Assembly (NCBI GenBank): GCA_052273625.1
Contig: DAVZHW010000001.1
Span: 1 to 64,000 of the forward strand
Origin: Fimenecus sp052273625
Lineage (GTDB): Bacteria > Bacillota > Clostridia > Oscillospirales > Acutalibacteraceae
DNA length: 64,000 bases
Reading direction: 5' to 3'
Shown: one piece after another, positions 7,786-16,974 of the stretch
Layout: each line of letters opens with the position of its first letter
How positions within the stretch are numbered: the stretch's first letter is position 1
Program-made: the position numbers and the translations under genes
The notes under the pieces: generated by a model
What the model was told of the DNA's origin: nothing
Database searches by the model: none
What the model saw: only the letters and a program-made list of their open reading frames with translations

Positions 7786-9219
7786 TTGGAAAAGTTTAAT
7801 TTTAATATGATTAAAGAGCTTCGTCTAAAGAACGGAATGACTCAAAAAACGCTGAGCCAACAGCTTGGCATAAGCAACCGTGCGGTTTCAAAGTGGGAAA
7901 GCGGACTTTCGCAACCGTCTGCATCACATATTTTCAGACTTGCGGAAATATTCAATGTTCCTATGGATGCTTTCTATGAGCGTTCACAGACTGTTGCGGT
8001 AAAACCCGAACCTACCGGTATGCTTTCCGTTACCGATATTTACAAAATCGGCAGAGGCCCGTCAAGCTCGCACACAATCGGTCCCGAAAGAGCGTGTGAA
8101 ATTATCAAAGAGAGAAACAAGCAAGCCGATTATTTCAAAGTCGTTTTGTACGGCTCACTCGCAAAGACGGGTAAGGGACACGGAACAGACACGGTTATTC
8201 GCAAGACTCTCGCACCCGTGAAATGTGATGTTTGCTTTGATTTTTCACAAAACGACCTCCCCCACCCCAACACAATGCTTTTTACCGCCTACAAGGACGG
8301 AAAGGAGCTTAGCTCAAAAAGAGTTTTCAGCGTCGGCGGTGGTGATATAGTTTTTGAAAACGAGCCTATTTCACAAAAAAGTATGGTTTACCGACACACA
8401 AAATTCAATGAAATTGCGGAATGTTGTCAGGCGAGACAAATGCGCCTTTGGGAATATGTCGAAGAAAACGAGGGCGGCGGCTTCGAGGAATATATGAAAA
8501 CCGTATGGGAAACGATGAAGCAATCTATCCAAAACGGATTGAATGACGAAGGAATTTTGCCGGGCGGGCTCAATATTCAGAAAAAAGCTAAAACGCTTTA
8601 CAATAATCAGCACATAGACGAAAAAGCCGAGACAAGAGAGAACAGAATAGTTTGTTCTTATGCCTTTGCAATCGGTGAGCAAAACGCTTCGGGTGAAACG
8701 ATAGTTACTGCCCCCACTTGCGGTGCGGCGGGAGTTTTGCCTGCGGTTTTGTATTATCAGCAGAGGAAAAACGGCTTTAGCGACGCACAGATTATCAAGG
8801 CTCTTATGACAGCCGGACTTATCGGCAACCTCATTAAGACAAATGCGTCTATATCGGGTGCGGAATGTGGTTGCCAGGCAGAAATCGGAAGTGCTTGCGC
8901 TATGGCGTCTGCGGCATTGTCAGAGCTTTTTGAACTCAGCATTGACAAAATTGAATATGCGGCAGAAATTGCTATTGAGCACCATTTAGGTCTTACCTGC
9001 GATCCGATTTGCGGACTTGTTCAAATTCCGTGCATTGAGCGTAACGCAGTTGCGGCAATGAGGGCAATAAACGCCGTAAACCTTTCAAGCTTTCTTTGGA
9101 ACACAAGAAAAATCTCGCTCGACAACGTAATCCGTACAATGAAAGAAACAGGACTTGACTTGTCATCGGAATACAAAGAAACCTCCGAGGGCGGACTTGC
9201 AAAAATCAAATTAAAATAA
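7786..9219 (+). CDS. XRE-type HTH fused to L-serine ammonia-lyase (iron-sulfur type)
   Basis: A 477-residue protein. Residues 8-63 form an XRE/Cro helix-turn-helix (GMTQKTLSQQLGISNRAVSK). From about residue 79 a full single-chain L-serine dehydratase follows, converting L-serine to pyruvate and ammonia. The SSSHTIGP motif (93-100) and the SVGGGD motif belong to the beta-type part. The alpha-type part carries TAPTCGAAG (C312), GAECGCQAEIG (C361) and LTCDPICG (C405, C409), from which the 4Fe-4S ligands are drawn. The start is TTG with AAAGGGG 8 nt upstream. Fusion of a DNA-binding domain to the enzyme suggests a serine-sensing regulator or autoregulation. It is monocistronic with its own terminator. 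Confidence 0.9.
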   Translation: MEKFNFNMIKELRLKNGMTQKTLSQQLGISNRAVSKWESGLSQPSASHIFRLAEIFNVPMDAFYERSQTVAVKPEPTGMLSVTDIYKIGRGPSSSHTIGPERACEIIKERNKQADYFKVVLYGSLAKTGKGHGTDTVIRKTLAPVKCDVCFDFSQNDLPHPNTMLFTAYKDGKELSSKRVFSVGGGDIVFENEPISQKSMVYRHTKFNEIAECCQARQMRLWEYVEENEGGGFEEYMKTVWETMKQSIQNGLNDEGILPGGLNIQKKAKTLYNNQHIDEKAETRENRIVCSYAFAIGEQNASGETIVTAPTCGAAGVLPAVLYYQQRKNGFSDAQIIKALMTAGLIGNLIKTNASISGAECGCQAEIGSACAMASAALSELFELSIDKIEYAAEIAIEHHLGLTCDPICGLVQIPCIERNAVAAMRAINAVNLSSFLWNTRKISLDNVIRTMKETGLDLSSEYKETSEGGLAKIKLK

Positions 9220-9223
9220 ACAC

Positions 9224-9259
9224 AAGGGCAATATTTTGTAGAATATTGCCCTTTTCTTT
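9224..9259 (+). terminator. Terminator after the serine dehydratase
   Basis: A 12-bp perfect stem (AAGGGCAATATT with AATATTGCCCTT) is followed by TTCTTTT. Confidence 0.9.
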
Positions 9260-9367
9260 TGGAAACTTTTTCCGTCATTTTTTGAAATGTTCATTTCAAG
9301 TTCATTATTATACAGTATAATTACATCATTGTTGAAAATATAAAAATTATATCAAAGAGGTGACCGA

Positions 9368-10906
9368 ATGACTGATCGCCGTATCAAAAACAAATATATT
9401 ATGATTTGCGAAAAGCTCTCGGAATCAGCAAAAAGTGTAATTCCGATTGTCGCTGTTGTCCTTGTGCTTTCGCTTACAATTGCACCCATACCAACAGACC
9501 TTATGCTGAGTTTTCTTCTCGGTACATTGTTTCTTGTTCTCGGTATGGGGCTTTTTTCTCTCGGCGCAGAAATGTCTATGACGCCTATCGGCAGTAAAAT
9601 AGGGACTTCGCTTACCGCCACTAAAAATTTACCGCTGATATTGATTGTCAGCTTCGCTTTGGGATTTGCCGTAACCGTTGCCGAGCCTGATTTACAAGTT
9701 CTCGCTCAAACAGTTCCGCACATTCCAAATAAAGTTTTGATTGTTACCGTCGGCGCAGGTGTCGGATTTTTTCTTGCATTGTGTATGTTGAGAATTCTCA
9801 CGGGAGCAAAGCTTCGTTGGTTTTTAATCGCCTGCTATACAGTTGTATTTGCCTTGGCATTTTTCACCGACAAAGATTTTCTCGGTATCGCCTTTGACTC
9901 GGGCGGTGTTACAACAGGCCCTATGACAGTTCCGTTTATCCTCGCATTCGGCGTGGGTGTTGCTCACTCACGAAGCGACAAAGATGCAGAAGCGGACAGC
10001 TTCGGTCTTGTCGCCCTTTGCTCAATAGGCCCTATTTTATCGGTCTTATTGCTCGGATTGTTCAGCTCGGGTGCAGACGCAACGGCAGAGTTTTCAACCG
10101 CTGTTTATGATAACACCGTACATATCGGGCAGGCGTATTTATCGGAAATACCGCATTGTTTTTCAGAGGTTTCCCTCGCTCTGTTACCGATATTCGCAAT
10201 TTTCTTATTGTTCCAGATTTTCTCGTTAAAGCTTTCAAAAAGAAAATTCGCAAAAATAATAATCGGCATACTCTACACTTATGTCGGTCTTGTTTTCTTC
10301 TTAACAGGCGTAAATGTAGGCTTCTCCTCGCTCGGTGCGGTGCTTGGAATCACCCTTGCAAACGGAAAGCTTAAATATCTTGTAGTACCTATTGCCGCTA
10401 TTCTCGGTTGGTTTGTTATTTCCGCAGAGCCTGCCGTAGCCGTTCTTGAAAAGCAAATTGAAGAAGTCAGCGCAGGTGCAATCTCGGGTAAAAGCATTAA
10501 AATCGGACTTTCTGTTGCAATTTCTTTGGCAATGGCAATTTCGACGCTTCGTGTTATAACAGGAATTTCGCTTATGTGGTTCCTCGTTCCCGGATATGTA
10601 ATTTCGCTTTTGCTTTCGTTCTTTGTTCCCGATATTTATACGGCTATCGCCTTTGACTCGGGCGGTGTTGCCTCAGGTCCCATGACGGCGACCTTTATGC
10701 TTCAGTTTATAATCGGCGTATGCAGTGCTTTCGGCGGAAATATTCTTCGTGACGCATTCGGACTTGTGGCTTTGGTTGCGATGATGCCTTTGCTCACAAT
10801 TCAAGCTATCGGCTTTATTTCCGAGCGCAGGAGAAAAGAAGAAAATGTTTTAGTTCCCGAAGCATACGACGACCTTGATATTATCGAATTTTGGGAGGAG
10901 GCGTAG
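9368..10906 (+). CDS. DUF1538 membrane protein (two-repeat transporter-like)
   Basis: A 512-residue polytopic membrane protein made of two homologous halves. Each half carries the signature IAFDSGGV(T/A)(T/S)GPMT followed by a helix, at about residues 175-190 and 435-450, and an acidic AEP motif before it. This is the DUF1538 layout; the repeats with internal symmetry suggest a transporter or channel. Its substrate is unknown. AAAGAGGTGACC gives a good ribosome binding site. The last codons contain the GGGAGGAGG that serves the next gene, a PII-like protein, so the two are translationally linked and the PII protein is probably its regulator. Confidence 0.85.
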   Translation: MTDRRIKNKYIMICEKLSESAKSVIPIVAVVLVLSLTIAPIPTDLMLSFLLGTLFLVLGMGLFSLGAEMSMTPIGSKIGTSLTATKNLPLILIVSFALGFAVTVAEPDLQVLAQTVPHIPNKVLIVTVGAGVGFFLALCMLRILTGAKLRWFLIACYTVVFALAFFTDKDFLGIAFDSGGVTTGPMTVPFILAFGVGVAHSRSDKDAEADSFGLVALCSIGPILSVLLLGLFSSGADATAEFSTAVYDNTVHIGQAYLSEIPHCFSEVSLALLPIFAIFLLFQIFSLKLSKRKFAKIIIGILYTYVGLVFFLTGVNVGFSSLGAVLGITLANGKLKYLVVPIAAILGWFVISAEPAVAVLEKQIEEVSAGAISGKSIKIGLSVAISLAMAISTLRVITGISLMWFLVPGYVISLLLSFFVPDIYTAIAFDSGGVASGPMTATFMLQFIIGVCSAFGGNILRDAFGLVALVAMMPLLTIQAIGFISERRRKEENVLVPEAYDDLDIIEFWEEA

Positions 10907-10908
10907 TT

Positions 10909-11571
10909 TTGCAATACATAATATCCGTAGTTTCTCCGGACGATATAAAAGAGCTTTCTGAAATACACAAGCAAATGGACATTCCTGTTTTCTTAACTTT
11001 TTTCGGTCATGGAACGGCTGTTCAAAGTATGCTTGATTTGTTGGGCATTGACTCAAATGAGCGACGCATAGTAATCGCCGTTGCAAATTCAGAAAAAGCG
11101 GAGAATTTGATAAAAGAAATAAAGCGTCGCCTCTATATAGGCGTACCCGGTCACGGTATAGTTATTTCCGTGCCGATAAAAAGTATAGGCGGAGGTAAAA
11201 GTATGAGCATTTTAAGTGAAGGCAAAATACCTAAAAAAGAACTTCCAAAAGTAAGTGCAAATTATGAATTGATTGTAGCCGTCGCAAACGAGGGCAGAAC
11301 AGATACGGTGATGAACGCTGCTCGTTCGGCAGGTGCGGCAGGCGGAACGGTAATACACGGAAAAGGTACCGCTTCCGAAGAAGCTGCGCACTTTTTCAAC
11401 ATTTCAATAGCAAGCGAAAAAGAAATGATTTTTATCGTTTCCAAAAAAGAGCAGAAAGCCGAAATAATGCGTTCCGTTCTTGAAAAAGCAGGTCCGGGTA
11501 CAGAGGCAGGAGCCGTTCTTTTCTCCCTTCCCATAACCTCGGTTGAAGGCTTCGGACTGTTTGAGGACTAA
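10909..11571 (+). CDS. Tandem PII-like nitrogen regulator
   Basis: A 220-residue protein with two PII-like ferredoxin folds (about residues 1-95 and 108-220). The halves end in similar strands (HGIVISVPIKSI and GAVLFSLPITSV), and the second carries the T-loop-like GTVIHGKGTASEEA. PII proteins sense nucleotides and metabolites and bind target transporters or enzymes. The start is TTG at 10909, 8 nt after GGGAGGAGG, two bases beyond the stop of the DUF1538 gene. The pairing says this protein most likely gates the DUF1538 membrane protein, as GlnK gates AmtB; that is inference. It converges with the next gene without an obvious terminator. Confidence 0.8.
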   Translation: MQYIISVVSPDDIKELSEIHKQMDIPVFLTFFGHGTAVQSMLDLLGIDSNERRIVIAVANSEKAENLIKEIKRRLYIGVPGHGIVISVPIKSIGGGKSMSILSEGKIPKKELPKVSANYELIVAVANEGRTDTVMNAARSAGAAGGTVIHGKGTASEEAAHFFNISIASEKEMIFIVSKKEQKAEIMRSVLEKAGPGTEAGAVLFSLPITSVEGFGLFED

Positions 11572-11581
11572 AACGAGCCTG

Positions 11582-12346
11582 TTATCTTTTCTTGTATAGC
11601 ACAAGCTCGGGATTTTCCCCGTTTTCTTCGTAAGTACAGACTAAAATAAAGTCCATATTTGCAAGCACTCCAAAGCATCTGTCTGTACCAAACTCACATT
11701 CAAGCTGATTTCCGAGATATGTTGCGTTATCGTCTAAGACCTTCACGGTTTGCCCGTTTGGAAGTCTGTATTCCAAATTAACATATTTCCCCACAAGCGA
11801 ATTAAGCCTTGTAATTTTGGGCATACCGTCAATATTAAGAGCGTTTATTTCGTCAATCAGCGTGCGCTTGAACAGCTCAAGCTCTCCGTTATCACTGAGC
11901 TCTTCATATCGCTGCCAATAGTTAAGCGTGGGAAGCGTCTTTTGCAAATATGAGCGTATTTCATCTTCGGTATGAGCTTCGTTTGCCATATTTTTTACAC
12001 AAACCTCTATCAGCTCATTCATATCGCTGTACATATATTTGCCGTCGGCATAGCACCATTTACAATAATCCTCGTTCAAAAGCCCGTCCTTTTCCCTGCT
12101 GACAATGCTGTCCTCCAACGGCATACCGCAGCATTGGCAAATCAGCTGTCTCGGAGAGCCGAGCAAGGTGTTGATTGAAACATTGTATAGCCTCGAAAGC
12201 AGCTTGAGCGTTTCCGTATTCGGCACTGTTTCTCCGTTTTCCCAACGTGATACCGCTTGACGTGTTACGAACAGTTTTTGTGCAAGCTCATCCTGCGAAA
12301 AGCCTGCTTTTGTTCTTAAATTAAGCAATACATCCTTTGTCTGCAT
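11582..12346 (-). CDS. XRE-type regulator with zinc ribbon domain
   Basis: A 254-residue protein. Residues 1-62 form a Cro/XRE helix-turn-helix (AGFSQDELAQKLFVTRQAVS). A short zinc-ribbon-like domain follows at about 70-110 with CQCCGMPL and CKWCYADGKYMY, of the type annotated as putative zinc ribbon in Clostridia. The C-terminal 90 residues form a beta-rich domain of unknown role, possibly a ligand sensor. No membrane segment is seen. It stands alone between the PII gene and a divergent HTH-AbrB regulator. The target genes are not evident. Confidence 0.8.
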   Translation of the reverse strand: MQTKDVLLNLRTKAGFSQDELAQKLFVTRQAVSRWENGETVPNTETLKLLSRLYNVSINTLLGSPRQLICQCCGMPLEDSIVSREKDGLLNEDYCKWCYADGKYMYSDMNELIEVCVKNMANEAHTEDEIRSYLQKTLPTLNYWQRYEELSDNGELELFKRTLIDEINALNIDGMPKITRLNSLVGKYVNLEYRLPNGQTVKVLDDNATYLGNQLECEFGTDRCFGVLANMDFILVCTYEENGENPELVLYKKR

Positions 12347-12463
12347 TTAATCACCATAGCCTTTCAGTCAACAAACAGTTTATTAAAAATCACCGTTTAG
12401 CCTGTTCAGGCAACAAATTAAAAATTACCGTCCTTGATAACATTATAAATCAATCGCCCATAT

Positions 12464-12494
12464 TAAACAAGCAACTGACTGTTGCTTGTTTTTT
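12464..12494 (+). terminator. Plus-strand terminator with no visible gene before it
   Basis: The perfect stem AACAAGCAAC/GTTGCTTGTT is followed by a T run on the plus strand. It lies in the 260-bp space between two divergent regulators. It may end a small unannotated RNA from 12350-12490 or attenuate the downstream regulator. Confidence 0.6.
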
Positions 12495-12606
12495 ATATGC
12501 CACGCAGTTAAAATTAACAAAAAAAATACTTTTCTGACAAGCTTGTATGGTGGAAAAAATTTTTTGTTGATATTATAATTATAACAAAGATAAGGAGGCA
12601 GACAAA

Positions 12607-13047
12607 ATGTTAGCGGATAATTTGGTCATTCTCAGAAATATTAAAGGGTTAACGCAAGAAGCCGTCGCCGAAGCCATAGGGATTTCCCGTCAATCTTATT
12701 CAAAATGGGAGCAAGGCGAAACAATTCCCGATGTGGACAAATGCGATAAATTAGCAAAATTCTACGGCGTTACTATTGACTCCCTTGTAAATCAATCAGA
12801 TAAAATCGGAAGTGTGAAAATTGCACCTGCGCCCATAGGCAAGCACATTTGGGGAACGGTTACAATCGGCACCAAAGGTCAAATTGTCATTCCGAAGGCG
12901 GCAAGAGACACCTTTAACCTGAAGGACGGCGACAGAATTGTCGTTCTCGGAGACGAAAAAGAGGGAATTGCGCTTGTTAAGGCAGAGGTATTTGAAGAAA
13001 AAATACAGGAAGCGTTAAAATTAAGTCAACAAGCATTATTTGAATAA
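12607..13047 (+). CDS. HTH-AbrB two-domain transcription regulator
   Basis: A 146-residue protein with an N-terminal XRE helix-turn-helix (residues 6-60, LTQEAVAEAIGISRQSYSK) and a C-terminal AbrB/SpoVT swapped-hairpin domain (about 85-130, KGQIVIPKAARDTFNLKDGD). Two DNA-binding folds in one small protein suggest a dimeric or tetrameric local regulator. A strong AAGGAGG sits 8 nt upstream. It is followed 17 bp later by a small zinc-ribbon protein, most likely in the same message. Confidence 0.88.
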   Translation: MLADNLVILRNIKGLTQEAVAEAIGISRQSYSKWEQGETIPDVDKCDKLAKFYGVTIDSLVNQSDKIGSVKIAPAPIGKHIWGTVTIGTKGQIVIPKAARDTFNLKDGDRIVVLGDEKEGIALVKAEVFEEKIQEALKLSQQALFE

Positions 13048-13064
13048 TAAAAGGAGACGATATT

Positions 13065-13280
13065 ATGAAATGCCCTAAATGCGGAAAAGAAATGCGAGAC
13101 GGTTATCTGTTTTGCAGTAAAGACGGTGCGTTTAGCTTTGCAAACGAAGTGCCGAGAGTTTTTGAAAACGCTAAAAATGCCGACGGCTTCGTTAAAATAA
13201 CCGATATTAAACCAAGCCACCGCACCAAAATTCCGGCTTCGATATGCGAGGCTTGCAAAACCGTTATGTTCGATTATTAA
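13065..13280 (+). CDS. Small zinc-ribbon protein
   Basis: A 71-residue protein with two CxxC pairs, MKCPKCGKEM at the start and CEACK near residue 64, so it should bind one zinc ion across its two ends. The type is common in Clostridia beside HTH-AbrB regulators. It has an AAAGGAG site and lies 17 bp after the regulator. Its role is unknown. Confidence 0.8.
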   Translation: MKCPKCGKEMRDGYLFCSKDGAFSFANEVPRVFENAKNADGFVKITDIKPSHRTKIPASICEACKTVMFDY

Positions 13281-13304
13281 GGAATAACTCCGCATAAAAA
13301 GCTT

Positions 13305-13339
13305 AACCCCCGATACGTTTTGCATATCGGGGGTTATAT
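13305..13339. terminator. Bidirectional terminator between converging genes
   Basis: The 11-bp stem AACCCCCGATA/TATCGGGGGTT with a 9-nt loop lies between the zinc-ribbon gene (plus) and the sulfatase-like gene (minus). Confidence 0.7.
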
Positions 13340-13364
13340 CTTGCTGTATTGATTTTAGCTTTAA

Positions 13365-15218
13365 TCAGTCGTCATCTTTTTTGCCTAATATGCTCGACCA
13401 GTCTACAAGAATGTTTTCATTGTAGAAGTTGCTGCGCTTTTCAAGCTCGGCGTTAACGAAGTCCGTTCCGTCACGCTCAAAGAGAGTCGGAGTATCAGAG
13501 AAAAGGTTTGTACCTATTCCGACCTTATCTCCGTCAAATTCAACACCGATGCTTGCGAGCATTGTCGGGAGCATATCGAAGGTTGCCCACTCACGATTGT
13601 GGAAGCGATGCTCGGGAGCAGCTGCACATTTCGGCGCCGGATTAAGAATGAGGTTGAAGCAGGTACGTCTGTAATTCGGGTCGAAATCCCTGAAGAACGC
13701 CTGATCCATGCTCAAATGGTCGCCGTTGATAACGATTGTTGTGTTCTCATAGAACGGCTGGCTCTGAATCCAACGGATAAACTTAGCAGCCTCTGCCTGA
13801 CTGTAGAAAATTGCGTTTGCATAGGGCTTTTCAAACGGTGCGGTTGCCTTTTCCGAAAGATAACCGTCGGGGAAATGCGTATCAGCCGTCTCCATTACGA
13901 AGTAGAAAGGCTTGTCCTCATTTGCAAGACGGGTAAGCTCGTCCTTTGCAAATTCGTAGAGCTTATCATCCTCATAGCCCCACCATACATAGTAGTCCTC
14001 AGGAATCATACCGTTGTCGTGCGCATATTTCCAGTCCATTATTTTATAGTCGCCGTGCTGACGGAACAAATATTCAAGTCCGCCGAAAGCAGCCTCTGCA
14101 CCGAACATAACAGTCTGATTATAGCCCTGCTCCTTCAAAATATCGCCGAGTGTGGTAGCGCCGGGCAGGAAGTTGTCGGCAGAGCCGTAAGAGTTCGGGC
14201 TTGCGGGAACCTTCATAGGCAAGCCGCTGCACATATTAACCATTGACGCTATCGACCAGTTAGCACCCGTTGAGTTGGGGTTACCGCCGAAGCCCTCGGG
14301 AAGATCCGAGAAGTTATAGCCCTCTCTTGAGAGCTTTTCAAGCTCGGGCATAAGGTTTACGTCCATATATCCGCCGAGCTCCTTTGAGAAATAGGAGTTT
14401 TCCATAGACTCAAGGTAAATGTGAATAAGGTTACGCTTCTTCTCGGGGAAGGTCATATTTATCTTGTTGGGATCGGCGAAATTTTCCTCAATATACGGAG
14501 ATTCGTCCATATATGCCGTGTAGAGCTTTTTAAGTGAAAGCTTTTCAACGCCGAACATAATTCCGCTTGCAAGCATAAGAATTGAAAGGAAAAGCGCTGC
14601 AAGCCGTCTTGCAAGTCCCGAAAAAACAGTAAACTGCTTTTCATGAAGCTTGTATTTGATTTTCCTTGTCGAGAAAGCGAACACGCAAAACAATATCGTT
14701 ACCACAGCCGTTGTCAAAATCGGACCCTGGAACATTGTAATCATAACCTCGTCGCTTGTTCCGCCCGTGTCGCCGTTGAGGTTGATAAGCATCTGATCGG
14801 GTGTAAGACCTGCAAAGGTCTCCGAAGCCCAAATCGAAGCTGTAACCGCAGCAGCCGAAAGTGCGGCAAAAAGTGCCGAGAAAATGCGGAGTATCCATGC
14901 GCCGACCTTGTGCTTCGGCTTTGCGTGTTCAAAGAAGATTACACCCTCTGCAATTCCACGGCCGAACAGGAACACAAGTCCGATAGCCAAAACAAAAGCA
15001 AAATACTTAAACGGATAAGAGCCGCTGTGTTGTGAAAATACGAACATATTCGGTATTTCAAGCACGAATGACATAAGTCCGAGCGCAGCCGCATTGCTTA
15101 CGATCACATCACGTACAACCGCAAGTATGCATGACGAAGCCGTCTTTTTGCGAGTAAGCAAAAAAATGTCCGCAACGCTCAAAAGAATTCCTGCAAGAAT
15201 TCCCATAACCCAAAACAT
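13365..15218 (-). CDS. LTA-synthase-like phosphoglycerol transferase (sulfatase family)
   Basis: A 617-residue membrane enzyme. About five or six N-terminal membrane segments (residues 1-230) precede a large extracellular alkaline-phosphatase/sulfatase-fold domain (about 250-590). Motifs include IHIYLESMENSYF (first metal site), NSTGANWSIASMV with the probable nucleophile Thr, and INGDHLSM (metal-binding Asp-His). This layout is that of LtaS and MdoB-type enzymes, which move glycerol phosphate from phosphatidylglycerol to a cell-envelope acceptor. The exact acceptor (lipoteichoic acid or a glycan) cannot be told. The start at MFWVMGIL is supported by AGAGGG about 6 nt upstream; an in-frame upstream ATG has weaker context. 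Confidence 0.85.
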   Translation of the reverse strand: MFWVMGILAGILLSVADIFLLTRKKTASSCILAVVRDVIVSNAAALGLMSFVLEIPNMFVFSQHSGSYPFKYFAFVLAIGLVFLFGRGIAEGVIFFEHAKPKHKVGAWILRIFSALFAALSAAAVTASIWASETFAGLTPDQMLINLNGDTGGTSDEVMITMFQGPILTTAVVTILFCVFAFSTRKIKYKLHEKQFTVFSGLARRLAALFLSILMLASGIMFGVEKLSLKKLYTAYMDESPYIEENFADPNKINMTFPEKKRNLIHIYLESMENSYFSKELGGYMDVNLMPELEKLSREGYNFSDLPEGFGGNPNSTGANWSIASMVNMCSGLPMKVPASPNSYGSADNFLPGATTLGDILKEQGYNQTVMFGAEAAFGGLEYLFRQHGDYKIMDWKYAHDNGMIPEDYYVWWGYEDDKLYEFAKDELTRLANEDKPFYFVMETADTHFPDGYLSEKATAPFEKPYANAIFYSQAEAAKFIRWIQSQPFYENTTIVINGDHLSMDQAFFRDFDPNYRRTCFNLILNPAPKCAAAPEHRFHNREWATFDMLPTMLASIGVEFDGDKVGIGTNLFSDTPTLFERDGTDFVNAELEKRSNFYNENILVDWSSILGKKDDD

Positions 15219-15698
15219 ATAGATCCCTCTTTCATCACTTTGTGAAAGTGATTTTATCATATTATAGTTTTATTTGCAAGTGTATCACGTCGTAATATGT
15301 TGAAAAAGAGCTAAAGCTGTAGCCGTTAAAAGAAAAAGCACCGTAAAAGCTTATCTATTCCGTCTTGAAAAGCCCCATCCTCTCCATCATCAGTTTCAAG
15401 CTCATCAACCATATCGTTCAGGTCGTCAAGCTCCAGCTTGCATATATCTATGCAATCAAGAAGCTCCGTTCGCCTTTTCAAGCTCGGCACATTTTTATTT
15501 TTATAACAAACTGTCCGTAAAATATGCATAAAATGTCGTTTTTGCCGTATAATTCTGTTGTTAAATTGTACAAATATACACTTTTTTGCATAATTATACA
15601 TAAAATACTTGATAAACACTTGATTTTTTTGCGTTGACGATGTATAATTTCTCCATAATCAAAATTTGACGCTTTTACTTACGCTTGGAGGTAACACT
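15219..15698 (+). promoter_or_regulatory. Promoter region of the arginine operon with candidate ARG boxes
   Basis: A near-consensus promoter is present: TTGATT (15620-15625), 17-bp spacer, TATAAT (15643-15648). An AT-rich dyad at 15587-15602 (TTGCATAATTATACAT) and another near 15520-15535 resemble ArgR/AhrC boxes, so arginine repression is likely. No regulator gene lies nearby. A minus-strand open frame of 97 codons crosses the region but lacks a ribosome binding site and is not called. Confidence 0.55.
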
Positions 15699-16934
15699 AT
15701 GAAAAAAGACAAAAAGGAAATCAAAAAGGTCGTACTCGCTTATTCGGGCGGACTTGACACCTCAATCATTATTCCGTGGCTCAAGGAAAATTACAATAAC
15801 TGCGAGGTTATTGCCGTTTCCGGAGACGTTGGACAGGGCACGGAGCTTGACGGGCTTGAAGAAAAGGCTCTCAAGACAGGTGCGTCAAAGCTTTACGTTC
15901 TCGATTTGAAAAAGGATTATATTGAAAACTACATTTGGCCGTGCCTCAAGGCAGGAGCTGAATATGAGGAATATCTTCTCGGCACGTCGCACGCACGTCC
16001 TTGCATAGCAAAGGGACTTGCAGACATAGCAAAAAAAGAGGGCGCGGACGCAATTTGTCACGGCTGCACGGGCAAGGGCAACGATCAGGTTCGTTTCGAG
16101 CTTTCACTTAAAGCCTTAGCACCCGATATGGAGATAATCGCACCGTGGCGTGAGTGGGATATTAAATCCCGTGACGAGGAAATCGATTATGCCGAGGCGC
16201 ATAACATTCCGCTTAAAATCAACCGTGAAACCAATTATTCAAAGGATAAAAACGTTTGGCATCTTTCCCACGAGGGACTTGACCTTGAAAATCCCGCAAA
16301 TGAGCCCTTGTACAACAAGGACGGCTTTTTGGAGCTTGGAGTTTCTCCCGAAAAAGCACCGAACGAGCCTACATATACCACGATTCATTTTGAGCAGGGC
16401 GTTCCCACAGCGGTTGACGGCAAGGAGCTTGACGCCGTTTCACTTGTTGAAAAGCTCAACACACTCGGCGGCGCAAACGGTATCGGGCTTCTCGACATTG
16501 TCGAAAACCGTCTTGTCGGTATGAAATCACGCGGCGTATACGAAACTCCCGGCGGAGCTATTCTCTATAAGGCTCACGAGCTTCTTGAGATGATAACTCT
16601 TGACCGTGATACAGCTCACTACAAAAAGCTTGTTGCACAAAAATACGGCGAGCTTGTATATAACGGAAAATGGTTTACCCCCTTGCGTGAAGCTCTTTCG
16701 GCTTTTGTTGACAGCACCCAGCAGACAGTAACGGGCGACGTAAAGCTCAAGCTCTATAAGGGCAACATCATCAACGCAGGCGTAACCTCACCGTACACTC
16801 TCTATGACGAAAACGTTGCTTCGTTCGGCGATGACGGCGGCGCATACGACCAGACGGACGCTACCGGCTTCATCAACCTCTTCGGACTTCCGATTAAGGT
16901 CAAGGCGTTGCTTGACAACGAAAGAAATAAATAA
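15699..16934 (+). CDS. argG: Argininosuccinate synthase
   Basis: A 411-residue enzyme joining citrulline and aspartate with ATP to make argininosuccinate, the seventh step of arginine synthesis. The PP-loop AYSGGLDTSI lies near residue 14, and GCTGKGNDQVRFE near 125 is a family signature. Length is normal. The start MKKDKKEIKK has TTGGAGG 8 nt upstream; an in-frame ATG 33 nt further up overlaps that site and is rejected. First gene of argGHCJBDF. Confidence 0.97.
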   Translation: MKKDKKEIKKVVLAYSGGLDTSIIIPWLKENYNNCEVIAVSGDVGQGTELDGLEEKALKTGASKLYVLDLKKDYIENYIWPCLKAGAEYEEYLLGTSHARPCIAKGLADIAKKEGADAICHGCTGKGNDQVRFELSLKALAPDMEIIAPWREWDIKSRDEEIDYAEAHNIPLKINRETNYSKDKNVWHLSHEGLDLENPANEPLYNKDGFLELGVSPEKAPNEPTYTTIHFEQGVPTAVDGKELDAVSLVEKLNTLGGANGIGLLDIVENRLVGMKSRGVYETPGGAILYKAHELLEMITLDRDTAHYKKLVAQKYGELVYNGKWFTPLREALSAFVDSTQQTVTGDVKLKLYKGNIINAGVTSPYTLYDENVASFGDDGGAYDQTDATGFINLFGLPIKVKALLDNERNK

Positions 16935-16974
16935 TCGCAAATTCAGTAAATAAAGGCGTGACAGGAGTAATAAA

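Noticed and set aside
15326..15619. A 97-codon minus-strand open frame with an acidic C-terminal part opposite the arg promoter
   Set aside because: No ribosome binding site at any of its ATGs, low-complexity N-terminus and overlap with a strong promoter region of the arg operon; most likely chance.
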